DNA of 64,000 bases from Flavobacterium psychrotrophum (lineage in GTDB: Bacteria; Bacteroidota; Bacteroidia; Flavobacteriales; Flavobacteriaceae), in assembly GCF_003403075.1 (NCBI RefSeq), contig NZ_CP031557.1, positions 2,666,001 to 2,730,000 of the forward strand, read 5' to 3'. The notes under the pieces were generated by a model. It was not told the DNA's origin. It worked only from the letters and a program-made list of their open reading frames with translations, and ran no database searches. The translations under genes and the position numbers were made by a program. Of this stretch, positions 55,400 to 63,880 are shown one piece after another (the stretch's first letter is position 1; every line of letters begins with the position of its first letter).

Positions 55400-56287
55400 C
55401 TAATTGATATCATTAGCACTTAAATCAACTAATAACTTTGCCATTAACTGCGCTGATTTTTTGCAGTAAATATCTACCGGCCAGGTTATGGTTGCTATCC
55501 GGGTCATACCATCACCTGTAATTTTTATTGCTTTTAAATCCGGATGATTAAAAATTGACGAGCCCATTAAAACGGTTGCCCATTCGCCGCTACCTACTAA
55601 TAATAAAAGCATATTGATATCGTTTATTTCCATCTTGATATCAGGTTTTATATTATGGCGCAATAATAAAATATCCAAATAATTGCGGATGCTGAATCCG
55701 CCTGATGGTAATAATAATGAAACATTTTCTAATTGTTTAATATTAACATGTTTTTTTTTAGCTAAAGGGTGGTTTGAGTCTACAATCAGAGCAAGGCAGG
55801 ATGAAAAAAGCCTTTCTGTTTTATAGCTACCGTTTTTTTCCTGTTGCAAAAAGGAAAGCATCATGTCAACATCGCTCCGGCCGAGTTTTTCTAACAATTC
55901 CTTTGTTGTACCGAAAACAATGTCAAGTTGGACTTTTGGGTATTTTTTCGAAAACTGTATGATAGCTTTAGTCAATAGGTCGGTTAAACCATAAGTAACA
56001 CCAATTGTCAAGTTACCAGTATTGAGGTTCATTAAATCCTTCAATATAATTTTTCCATCGCTGGCATCCTTTACAGTCTTAAGAGCATAAGGTAAAAATA
56101 TTTTTCCGGCTTCCGTTAACCGTACCCTCTTTGCAATCCTGTCAAATAAAGGTATCCCAAGTTCATCTTCGAGTTGTTTGATCTGTTGGGACAAGGTGCT
56201 TTGTGTAATAAACAAAGCGCCGGAAGCTTCCGTAAAATTTTGCAATTCGGCTGCTTTGATAAAATATTTAAGTTGTCGAAGTTCCAT
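55400..56287 (-). CDS. LysR-family transcriptional regulator
   Basis: 295 residues from the ATG at 56287 (MELRQLKYFIKAAELQNFTE), the classic LysR start; an upstream Met at 56320 is rejected. Winged HTH: ITQSTLSQQIKQLEDELGIP (about 28-47). The effector-binding domain follows (about 90-290), with NLTIGVTYGLTDLL and DLKAIKITGDGMT. It is divergent from the SRPBCC-like and reductase genes, 110 bp away, and probably regulates them in response to an unknown small molecule. Confidence 0.92.
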   Translation of the reverse strand: MELRQLKYFIKAAELQNFTEASGALFITQSTLSQQIKQLEDELGIPLFDRIAKRVRLTEAGKIFLPYALKTVKDASDGKIILKDLMNLNTGNLTIGVTYGLTDLLTKAIIQFSKKYPKVQLDIVFGTTKELLEKLGRSDVDMMLSFLQQEKNGSYKTERLFSSCLALIVDSNHPLAKKKHVNIKQLENVSLLLPSGGFSIRNYLDILLLRHNIKPDIKMEINDINMLLLLVGSGEWATVLMGSSIFNHPDLKAIKITGDGMTRIATITWPVDIYCKKSAQLMAKLLVDLSANDIN

Positions 56288-56397
56288 AACTAAAGATAGT
56301 AACATAATCGGTTTTACCAATCAAGTATATCGAAAATAAGAGTTTAGACGATTACTATTTATGTATGACCTTTGACTTATCAAAAAAAAATAACATT

Positions 56398-56949
56398 ATG
56401 GAAATCCAACAAAATGCTGAGAACGCGCTATCTCACTCTATTGTTAAAGCAATTATCAATGCCCCAATCGAAAAAGTAAATATTGCTGACTGGTTGTTCA
56501 ACCTACCCGATGAAGAATACCAAAGATGCTCTACAGCCCATATCGCTGCCGGGTTTACCCGCACATTGAATGGCGTTCCAATGTCTATCAATGTTGAAAC
56601 TATCGGCGGTGCTCTTATCATTCAGCATTACGTAGCGACAGAGTACAGGGCAGACTATTGCCGGATGTTATCCGTTTCGGACGCCATATCAACCAATGGT
56701 AGAAGTAAAGTCCAGGTACTTTGGGAATTGAGGGCAACAAAATTAGATGACAATACCTGTGAATACACCAATGAGATCCATGCTACAGCCACGCCCGAGT
56801 TCTTGGAATTCATGAAAACTCATAATATTACTTTAGCGCAGGCTGCCCATGACCGTCAAGTCGCATCAGATGCTCATAATCACGAGGAAACACCACTTTT
56901 TGCGAAAAGTATAGAAATGAAAGCTCTTACGGGTAAATATGGTATTTAA
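56398..56949 (+). CDS. SRPBCC-like hypothetical protein
   Basis: 183 residues from the ATG at 56398 (MEIQQNAENALSHS), chosen over 56365 because the extra 11 residues are not family-like. It holds an IVKAIINAPIEKVNIADWLF segment and strands typical of START/SRPBCC ligand-binding folds (HYVATEYRADYCRMLSVSDA; KVQVLWELRATKLDD). No signal peptide. It is 15 bp before the MDR reductase, so one unit. Ligand unknown. Confidence 0.65.
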   Translation: MEIQQNAENALSHSIVKAIINAPIEKVNIADWLFNLPDEEYQRCSTAHIAAGFTRTLNGVPMSINVETIGGALIIQHYVATEYRADYCRMLSVSDAISTNGRSKVQVLWELRATKLDDNTCEYTNEIHATATPEFLEFMKTHNITLAQAAHDRQVASDAHNHEETPLFAKSIEMKALTGKYGI

Positions 56950-56964
56950 TTAAAACTTCAAATC

Positions 56965-57975
56965 ATGAAAAGCCGGTTAATGAGGCTTGTGAGCATACCG
57001 GAAGGTATGCCGCAACCCAGTAATTTCAAAATAGAGCATGAGGAACTCGGGGTTCCTGCCAATGGTGAGTTACTCTTAAAGCCAATATATATTTCTGTAG
57101 ATCCTTACCTGAGAGCCGCTATGAGCGGCGGACATCCGCCCAATTTAAACGCAGGGGATATCATTATTTCGCGGGGTATAGCAGAAGTAGTTAGGTCGTC
57201 GGACAAAAGGTTTTCGCAGGGCGATTTTGTAATGGGCTATATGGAATGGCGGGATATTTTAATAGCTAAAGCGGATGGATTAATCCATCTTAAAAATAAC
57301 GCCCTACCATTAAGTGCTTATTTAAGTGTCCTGGGATCTACTGGTTTATCAGCCTACTTTTCACTCATTGAAATAGGAAAGCCTAAAAGGGGAGAAACCA
57401 TGATTGTTTCCGGTGCAGCTGGTGCCGTAGGAAGTATCGCCGGACAAATCGGTAAAATATTGGGATGTAAGGTTATCGGTATTGTTGGTAGCGAGGAAAA
57501 AGCACAGCTTATCACATCCGCTTTCCAATTTGATGCGGCCATAAATTATAAAACCAATAAAGATATTAATGCCACTATCCAAGAGCTTTGCCCGGAAGGC
57601 ATTGATATTTACTTTGATAATGTGGGGGGTACTGTATCAGATGCGGTAATTAGCAACATGAACGATTACGGGAGGGTAATAGTTTGTGGGACAATTGCTG
57701 ATTATAATAACACTATGAAAGCTACAGGGCCACGTTTACTACCTCTTGTTGTTTTTAAAAAATTATTGATACAAGGTTTTCTCATTGGCGATTACAAAGA
57801 TCGTTTTGAGGAGGGTCGGCGTCAGTTGCAACATTGGTTAGCTGAAGATAAAATTCATTACACTGAAACAATTATGGAGGGCTTTGAACAATTACCCGAT
57901 GCGTTTATTGGTCTTTTTAATGGCACGAATAAAGGAAAGATGTTAGTCAAGATATCATCTTGCACAATATATTGA
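56965..57975 (+). CDS. Zinc-independent NADP-dependent MDR oxidoreductase
   Basis: 336 residues, medium-chain reductase fold. The N-terminal GroES-like part has PIYISVDPYLRAAMSGG (about 41-57), the PTGR/double-bond reductase signature. The cofactor domain has VSGAAGAVGSIAGQIGK (about 146-162) and IDIYFDNVGG. The zinc-ligand Cys/His set is missing, as expected for enone reductases. Substrate unknown; aldehydes, enones or quinones are typical. Confidence 0.9.
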   Translation: MKSRLMRLVSIPEGMPQPSNFKIEHEELGVPANGELLLKPIYISVDPYLRAAMSGGHPPNLNAGDIIISRGIAEVVRSSDKRFSQGDFVMGYMEWRDILIAKADGLIHLKNNALPLSAYLSVLGSTGLSAYFSLIEIGKPKRGETMIVSGAAGAVGSIAGQIGKILGCKVIGIVGSEEKAQLITSAFQFDAAINYKTNKDINATIQELCPEGIDIYFDNVGGTVSDAVISNMNDYGRVIVCGTIADYNNTMKATGPRLLPLVVFKKLLIQGFLIGDYKDRFEEGRRQLQHWLAEDKIHYTETIMEGFEQLPDAFIGLFNGTNKGKMLVKISSCTIY

Positions 57976-58091
57976 GCCTTACCTTTTACAATGGTGTTTT
58001 AAATTCAAAAATGTATTCGGCATTGGGTCGCTCAATGTCTTGGTTAATCCTCCAGATCACCTCATCAAATGAATTGAGTTCTATTTCATAA

Positions 58092-58238
58092 TTAGTAAAG
58101 TTGTAGGAGTATATCAGCAGATATATTGAGCCGTTCTTTTAAAGCTCGTATCATGGAAAGGCTAAGCTTTCTTTTACCGGACAGGATTTCAGATTTTCGC
58201 AAACCTAGGATTTCTGAAAGTTCAGTGTCAGAAAATAT
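58092..58238 (-). pseudogene. HigA-like antitoxin remnant
   Basis: 48 codons: FSDTELSEILGLRKSEILSG, then KRKLSLSMIRALKERLNISA. This matches the helix-turn-helix of HigA/XRE-type antitoxins. A stop lies directly upstream, so the first half is lost, and a few residues seem deleted in the turn. No toxin gene is nearby. Confidence 0.55.
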
Positions 58239-58249
58239 TTAGCTGACCT

Positions 58250-58400
58250 AGCCGTAGCAAAATCATGGCGCTTTCGCATATTAAGAGTTCACCCACATAT
58301 CATAAATATTTTAAAGAACTTCAGGTAATGGAATATATCCGTTACAATCTTCTACCATCCGGGGTATTGGAGTGAGGTCGAGTTGTTGTTCAAAAAATAG
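58250..58400 (+). pseudogene. Decayed second copy of the 54965 element gene
   Basis: Reads SRSKIMALSHIKSSPTYHKY and FKELQVMEYIRYN, then needs a one-base shift to continue YHPGYWSEVELLFKK. Amino-acid identity to the C-terminal half of the intact copy is high. The 5' half is missing and the frame is broken, so it is not functional. Confidence 0.85.
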
Positions 58401-58413
58401 ATATAATTAGATG

Positions 58414-58442
58414 AACAACTCGCACCACTGGTGCGAGTTGTT
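58414..58442. repeat. Palindrome H3
   Basis: 14-bp perfect arms AACAACTCGCACCA / TGGTGCGAGTTGTT around a single C, 14 bp after the decayed copy. Confidence 0.88.
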
Positions 58443-58450
58443 TAATTAGG

Positions 58451-58483
58451 TTGAATTGTCGCATCACTGATGCGACAATTCAA
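58451..58483. repeat. Palindrome H4
   Basis: 16-bp perfect arms TTGAATTGTCGCATCA / TGATGCGACAATTCAA around a single C. The centre TCACTGA resembles H1 and H3. Confidence 0.88.
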
Positions 58484-58534
58484 TATATTGATGTGATATT
58501 TAAGATGAACCATGTCAGTGATTATTTATGCAAA

Positions 58535-59455
58535 TTACCCTGCGAAACTACTACACGTAGTACCTGCATCATCATAGTATTTTTTAATTACCTTGGTCAG
58601 GTGGCTGGCATCGGTAAAGCCCAGGTCATAAGCTATTTCCTTAAGACTTTGCCCCGAATATTCTAATCGGCTTTGAGCTACATTTACACGGGCTTTCAAA
58701 ATGTACTCCTTGAGGCTCTCACCTGTTTTCTTTTTAAAATATTCGCTTATGTAGGTAGGAGATAAATTAAATTCTTCTGCTATAGCATCTGCTTTAAGTT
58801 TGCCGTTATCAAAGAGGTTATATTGTATATATTGCAATACATCACGCGTTTGACTGTCTTTATCCTTATGTTTTTCCAGAAAACTGTTTTCGAAGTTTCG
58901 TAATAGTATGTTAAGCATTGCCACCATATTTGTCCTTAGTATCGACTCCGAAAAATTTTGCTGTTGCCTTTCCTGCTGCATGCTGTTTATAAGGCTTATC
59001 ATAACAGACTTGTCAGCTTCAGAATGTATAACATCTCCGGGCACCCTGTTATAACTGCTTAGGATATAGTGCAGGTTACTAAACCACTGGCTATAATCCA
59101 TCATGGTTCGTTTGTCATTTTTAAAGAATAACGCATTAAACCGGATGAACGTGAATGTAGTAGGAGTAGCTATTTCAAAAGAATGGCAATCATATGGAGG
59201 CAATAAAAAAATACTACCACCTTCATAGGGGAGCAAACTATTGTTGATGCATTGTTTACCTTCACCTTCCTGAATATATACTAATTCAAAGAAATTATGC
59301 TGATGTGGGCGGCGGCTCCACTCAGTAAGCGTTTCCTTTTCTATCTCAAAAGGGTGTAGTGTATTTTCGATATGCATAACCTGTACTTTTTCTTTAGGAG
59401 GGTAACTAAGCAAATATAAAACTTTATCCCCTTTTATGGTATAAAACAGCTTCAT
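58535..59455 (-). CDS. AraC-family regulator with abnormal C-terminus
   Basis: 306 residues. An AraC-binding cupin-like sensor domain (about 30-150, with RRPHQHNFFELVYIQEGEGK) is joined to an AraC double helix-turn-helix (about 195-295): ADAIAEEFNLSPTYISEYFK and LKEIAYDLGFTDASHLTKVI. After KKYY the normal family tail (of the G.SP..FR type) is replaced by DDAGTTCSSFAG. So the 3' end was probably changed at a recombination point. A later start at 59377 is possible. It probably regulates the downstream-oriented MDR/propeller genes. Confidence 0.85.
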   Translation of the reverse strand: MKLFYTIKGDKVLYLLSYPPKEKVQVMHIENTLHPFEIEKETLTEWSRRPHQHNFFELVYIQEGEGKQCINNSLLPYEGGSIFLLPPYDCHSFEIATPTTFTFIRFNALFFKNDKRTMMDYSQWFSNLHYILSSYNRVPGDVIHSEADKSVMISLINSMQQERQQQNFSESILRTNMVAMLNILLRNFENSFLEKHKDKDSQTRDVLQYIQYNLFDNGKLKADAIAEEFNLSPTYISEYFKKKTGESLKEYILKARVNVAQSRLEYSGQSLKEIAYDLGFTDASHLTKVIKKYYDDAGTTCSSFAG

Positions 59456-59544
59456 GTCAGTCTCTGTTTTAATGGTATGAATGTATTGAGAAACAATGCC
59501 TGCATTGCGCTATACATTACAGGCATTGTTATCTTCTGTATTTG

Positions 59545-60483
59545 TTAAAGTGTAACAACAACTTTGCCTACAGTCCGGCCACTTTCTACGTGTTCATGTG
59601 CCAAAGCCATATCATTAAAGCCGAATGTTTCTGAGATGTGTGATTTAATATAACCTTTTGCAAGCCATTCAGCAATTACTTTCATATCATCCCCATTAGA
59701 ACTTACCATGAAGAAATAACCGTTTACTCCTTTTACCCTGGCTTTTTCGGTTACGGCCTCATTAAGACCCGTTGGTATGCTAATTAGCGTACTGCCACTT
59801 TTTGCAACCTCAAGAGAATTATCAATATTATCGCCCCCTACGGTATCAAATATAAAATCATATTCATTAGCGCTTTCTCCCCAGTTGTAACCATGATAAT
59901 CAATATGATGGTCTGCACCTAAGCCTAATACAAAATCTTTATTTTTAGCAGACGAGGTACCCGTAACTTCTGCTCCAAGGTGTTTTGCTATTTGTATTGC
60001 AAAATGCCCAACACCACCGGATGCCGCGTGCACTAGAATTTTTTGCCCTGCCTGTACATTTGCTTTAAGCACTGTCGCCTGGTAGGCTGTAAGCGCAGCG
60101 AGTGTAGCCGCGGCAGCTTCTGAGTGGGAAATATTAGCCGGTTTTAATGCGAGATGGCTTGAGGGAGCCGCTACATATTCAGCATAGGCTTTACCATGGC
60201 CGGGAAAGTTAACCATACCAAACACTTCGTCTCCTTTTTTAAAGCCCGAGTTGCTGCCGGCCTCTTGCACAACTCCGCTGATATCCCAACCCAATATAAG
60301 TGGCAGTTCGTCTTTTAGCCTTCCAAAAACGCCTTTACCGGCGCGGCTTTTTACGTCTACTGGGTTAATACTTATAGCTTTTACCTGTACTAATACTTCG
60401 TCATTATTAATTTTGGGCGTTGGGAGTTCTGTATAGGTCAATTTATCTGTCCCTCCCGGTTCGCTTATTTGTATTGCTTTCAT
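59545..60483 (-). CDS. Quinone-oxidoreductase-like NADP-dependent MDR protein
   Basis: 312 residues. It begins MKAIQISEPGGTDKLTYTEL, the QOR pattern. The N-domain has GWDISGVVQEAG. The cofactor site is GQKILVHAASGGVGHFAIQI (about 140-159) and the C-domain has DFIFDTVGGDNIDNSLEV. The zinc ligands are absent. Substrate unknown. It lies 27 bp from the cupin-propeller gene and likely belongs to the same transcript. Confidence 0.9.
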   Translation of the reverse strand: MKAIQISEPGGTDKLTYTELPTPKINNDEVLVQVKAISINPVDVKSRAGKGVFGRLKDELPLILGWDISGVVQEAGSNSGFKKGDEVFGMVNFPGHGKAYAEYVAAPSSHLALKPANISHSEAAAATLAALTAYQATVLKANVQAGQKILVHAASGGVGHFAIQIAKHLGAEVTGTSSAKNKDFVLGLGADHHIDYHGYNWGESANEYDFIFDTVGGDNIDNSLEVAKSGSTLISIPTGLNEAVTEKARVKGVNGYFFMVSSNGDDMKVIAEWLAKGYIKSHISETFGFNDMALAHEHVESGRTVGKVVVTL

Positions 60484-60510
60484 TTTAAATTTATTTTAAT
60501 TTGTTGATTA

Positions 60511-62022
60511 TTATCTAAATGGTACACCTGCTGCAAGTGGTTTAAACCTGAAAATGTAATATGGAGCTTTGGCTTTGTTATCGCCATTATTAAATGCACC
60601 CCCAAGGTGTACCTGAGCTGCAGATACATACATAAACCCATCGGCAGCATTGTAGCTAACCCCATCCGGCCACAGCATTCTTTTGTCAGCTGTAAAGTCA
60701 TGTACACTACGGTCTTTAGCCAATACCACACTTATACTGTTGGTTTCTAATGCAGTTAAATATATATTTCCATCAATATCAATACTAAGCCCTCCATTAT
60801 TAGGCTTTGTAGAGTACGTTTCTACACGCTTATCCAGTTCAGTCTGTGGAATAACTTCGTTTAAAAGGTCATCAAACTTTAAACGGTAAATTTTGCTGCC
60901 ATTCAGCGGGGCATAGTACAGCCACTCAAAATTAGCATCGGCTGTAATACCATCGCAACCCACAAGTAAGGGTTTGCCGCTAACCGAAAGAGTCTTGCTA
61001 TTTATAATGGTGGGGGTATTTTCAGGTAATGTGGTCCTGGTACCTTCAAGCAGCCTGCGGGCTGCCCCTGTTTTCATGTCTATTACCATGAGTGCTGCCT
61101 TACTGCCGTCTCCACCGTTGCCTATGCCTTCATCGGCAATTACAAACACGCCATGTTTAGTATCTACTACCATGTCGTTAGGTTGCGATGTGGCTGCAAG
61201 AGAAGTTTGCGGTAAGTAATATATTCTTTCAAGCTTATTGGTACGGGTATTCCAACCTACAATTTTAGGGGTAACAGCATTGCGCTGCCCCATATCGAGC
61301 ATCCAGATAATACCATTAGCGTCGTTGCGTATGCCCAAAACATTGCTCAGGTAATGATCGTCTGTATCGCGTGGTGTATTCCATTCAATGTTTGGAAACG
61401 GCACACTTGTTTTTGTTCGCGCATCATATTTCATAACCCTTATTTCGGGGTTAAAAAACGGATGGTTACTGTATACCAAATCGCCTTGAGGGGTGTAGGC
61501 TATATTGCCTACCGGATGGCTCACTTCGGCATACACTTCAGCTTTAGAAACCTTGCCGTTCCATTGTGCCGGTGAAAGAGTTTGGACGGCAGATTTTGCA
61601 AAATAATTATCGGTACCTGCCAGCCAGTCCATACGCGCCGGACTAAAAAAATCGATATCTATGGTATTGTCCTCAAGGGCTATAAAACTGTGGGGGATAT
61701 TTGGGGGAATAATAATTCCTTCGCCGGCTTTTACAATAACTTCTTTACCTGCTACCAGCACTTTAACGCTGCCTTGTGTAATGAGCGAATACTGCTCATT
61801 TGCGTGTTGATGCATGGGTACCACGGCATCCTTTTTATAAGTAAAGTAACCTATAGTGCCGGATTCTCCTGAAATAGTACTGCGCGTTAAGAGTTGGTTT
61901 AACGGTTTAGAAGGTAGGTCTTTAAAAGAAAAATGCTGTATTTCCTGAGAGTTTCCTGCTACGCCGGACAGTATTGCTGCACCCATAACTATATTTTTAA
62001 AAATTGCTCGTTTCATGTTCAT
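60511..62022 (-). CDS. Secreted cupin fused to a royal-jelly/yellow-type propeller
   Basis: 503 residues. Signal peptide (MKRAIFKNIVMGAAILSGVAGNSQ). An N-terminal cupin (about 45-125) has VVPMHQHANEQYSLITQG and IPPNIPHSFIALED, with metal-binding His residues. A six-bladed propeller of the major royal jelly protein/yellow family follows (about 140-500, with YTPQGDLVYSNHPFF and GCDGITADANFEWLYYAPLN). Yellow proteins include dopachrome-conversion enzymes in insects; the bacterial role is unknown. Starts at 62022 or 62016. The start codon overlaps the preceding stop (TAATG), so translation is coupled. Confidence 0.85.
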   Translation of the reverse strand: MNMKRAIFKNIVMGAAILSGVAGNSQEIQHFSFKDLPSKPLNQLLTRSTISGESGTIGYFTYKKDAVVPMHQHANEQYSLITQGSVKVLVAGKEVIVKAGEGIIIPPNIPHSFIALEDNTIDIDFFSPARMDWLAGTDNYFAKSAVQTLSPAQWNGKVSKAEVYAEVSHPVGNIAYTPQGDLVYSNHPFFNPEIRVMKYDARTKTSVPFPNIEWNTPRDTDDHYLSNVLGIRNDANGIIWMLDMGQRNAVTPKIVGWNTRTNKLERIYYLPQTSLAATSQPNDMVVDTKHGVFVIADEGIGNGGDGSKAALMVIDMKTGAARRLLEGTRTTLPENTPTIINSKTLSVSGKPLLVGCDGITADANFEWLYYAPLNGSKIYRLKFDDLLNEVIPQTELDKRVETYSTKPNNGGLSIDIDGNIYLTALETNSISVVLAKDRSVHDFTADKRMLWPDGVSYNAADGFMYVSAAQVHLGGAFNNGDNKAKAPYYIFRFKPLAAGVPFR

Positions 62023-63161
62023 TACAGTTTTAACCTTAATAGTTTATACGGTTTTTGAGTCGTATTTACATTGTTATTAAACCACGGCATGTGCTGTATT
62101 TGCGAAATCGAAATGTACAGATAACCATCAGCAGAAATACTGTAACTATCAGGCCATATAAGTTTTTCAGGATCAGTTACCAGTGTATGCATTTTAAGGT
62201 CGGGAGTAATTTTTACAATACTGCTTTTTTCAAGATCACCCAGGTAAAGGTTGCCGTCTTTGTCAAACTCCATCCCATCGGTAGTTATAAAATGCCCCAG
62301 GTCTTCTACCTTATCATCAATAGTTTTTAAAGGCGTAGAGAAATCTCTTAGTAAAGCGGTACTTACACGGTATAGTTTATCGTCTGTAAGGGGTTTATAG
62401 TATAGCCATGCTTTATCCTGTGTAAGTGCTATACCATCCGAATTTATTTTAGGAATGCTGCCATCTGCTTTGGCAAACTCTTTACCGTTAAATGCAAAAT
62501 GATAAGCAGGGTCGGATGTTACCGATGGCGAATCATGTAATACAAATCTGGAATCGCCTGTTTTTGTGTTAAGCACTACGATACCGCCATTTGATGAACT
62601 GGTCATGTAGGCAAAGCCATTTGTGTTATCTACCCTTATATCGTTAATATAACTCTCTTTACCCGCTACGTTTTCAGGAAATTTGTAAATACGCTCTATT
62701 GTATTATCAGCAAGCTTTATTTTAATAACCTTGTTACTGTTTTTATAAACAGGCCCAAGGCCTATACCGGCTGCATCTACCACCCATAAATAACCTTTTT
62801 CATCCGCTACTACCGCCTGTATACAAACAAACTTATCGCTGCCATTGTCTCCTTTTTTAAAACTGTTCCATTGTGCATTGGGATAGGGTACCGGTTTTCC
62901 ATCTTTTACTTCTACAACCGAGTAGCTGTGCTTATCCAGCCAGTAAGGATAATTGGTAAATATCCTGCCCTCAGGCGAAACAGCGACGCCGGTAAGTTGA
63001 TAGGTGCTGTCTGCAAATACCTCTCCAAGCTGCACAGTGGTTGCTGTCTGAAGGGTATCAGCTGTTGTGGTTTGCACTACCTCGTTCGTTTTTTCTTTAT
63101 TGCCGCAGGCAGAGAGCAAAGCTGCTATTATGACCGAGGCTACTTTAATATAATTTTTCAT
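62022..63161 (-). CDS. Royal-jelly/yellow-type propeller lipoprotein
   Basis: 379 residues from the ATG at 63161, which gives the lipoprotein signal MKNYIKVASVIIAALLSAC; a longer frame to 63194 is rejected. The mature part is a propeller paralogous to the domain next door: LTGVAVSPEGRIFTNYPYW, YPNAQWNSF, LWVVDAAGIGLGP and NSDGIALTQDKAWLYYKPL. Outer-membrane or periplasmic by its lipid anchor. Together with the cupin protein it suggests a surface or periplasmic pathway for a small, possibly aromatic, substrate. Confidence 0.85.
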   Translation of the reverse strand: MKNYIKVASVIIAALLSACGNKEKTNEVVQTTTADTLQTATTVQLGEVFADSTYQLTGVAVSPEGRIFTNYPYWLDKHSYSVVEVKDGKPVPYPNAQWNSFKKGDNGSDKFVCIQAVVADEKGYLWVVDAAGIGLGPVYKNSNKVIKIKLADNTIERIYKFPENVAGKESYINDIRVDNTNGFAYMTSSSNGGIVVLNTKTGDSRFVLHDSPSVTSDPAYHFAFNGKEFAKADGSIPKINSDGIALTQDKAWLYYKPLTDDKLYRVSTALLRDFSTPLKTIDDKVEDLGHFITTDGMEFDKDGNLYLGDLEKSSIVKITPDLKMHTLVTDPEKLIWPDSYSISADGYLYISISQIQHMPWFNNNVNTTQKPYKLLRLKL

Positions 63162-63310
63162 GATATTATAATTTATATTTTTTTGATGAAACAAAGTTAC
63201 TTTTGCTTTACACCGATTGTATAGTACGTTTTTAGGATTTAATAGTACAAAATCACGTTTTGATTTTAAAAAAAAGATACCGCCCGTTGCCGGACGGTAA
63301 TCTAAACCTG

Positions 63311-63880
63311 TTAAGGCACATAAACATATGCTATTATTGATGCCTTTGCTATAACATTGGCACTAAGGTTAAAACCCACAAGTGCAGGGTTGGCGTCTTT
63401 ATCCAGGTTGAGTTTTGATTTAAGGGCATATATAGTAATTACATACGGGTGGTAGCCACTAGCGGGTATAGGAACCGGGCCTCCGTAGCCATATTTTTTA
63501 AAATCATTTAATGATGAAATGCTCCCTGCCGGTAAAAGTTCAGGATGGATACTTGCCGCGCCTGCTTTTAACGATTTTGTGTCTTTAGGGAGGTTAAATA
63601 AAACCCAATGCCACCAACCACTTCCGGTAGGTGCGGCGGCATCATACATGGTTACGGCAAATGCCTGCGTGCCCTCAGGTGCGTTTTCCCATTGCAGGTC
63701 AGGAGAAATGTTGCCTCCGTTTACTCCCCAGTCGTTATAATAAAATTCTTTTGTAAGTTGCCCACCAAGTGTGTTGCTTTTTAAAGTAAAAGTTTTAAGG
63801 CTATTTTGAGCCTGTGCTCCAGCGAATGAAAGTGCAAATACACCTACTGCAATTAGTTGTTTAATTGAAAAAGTTTTCAT
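63311..63880 (-). CDS. Secreted YbhB/PEBP-family protein
   Basis: 189 residues. Signal peptide (MKTFSIKQLIAVGVFALSFAGAQA), then a phosphatidylethanolamine-binding-protein fold. Key segments are NISPDLQWENAPEGTQAFAV, MYDAAAPTGSGWWHWVLFNL, and YGGPVPIPASGYHPYVITIY at the ligand pocket. Bacterial members bind anionic phospholipid-like or phosphorylated ligands, with function largely unknown. It heads the minus-strand gene group but is 149 bp from the next gene. Confidence 0.88.
   Translation of the reverse strand: MKTFSIKQLIAVGVFALSFAGAQAQNSLKTFTLKSNTLGGQLTKEFYYNDWGVNGGNISPDLQWENAPEGTQAFAVTMYDAAAPTGSGWWHWVLFNLPKDTKSLKAGAASIHPELLPAGSISSLNDFKKYGYGGPVPIPASGYHPYVITIYALKSKLNLDKDANPALVGFNLSANVIAKASIIAYVYVP

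Larger units (their letters stand above)
57976..58534. other. Region of decayed genes between the reductase and AraC gene
   Basis: 559 bp with no intact gene. It holds, on the minus strand, a short C-terminal-looking frame (FTNYEIELNSFDEVIWRI, ending 57986) and an antitoxin remnant. On the plus strand it has a frameshifted copy of the 54965 gene, then palindromes H3 and H4. Confidence 0.75.

Noticed and set aside
55265..58483. CRISPR array or integron attC cluster
   Set aside because: The four palindromes have different stems and no regular spacers, and no Cas or integron integrase gene is present.
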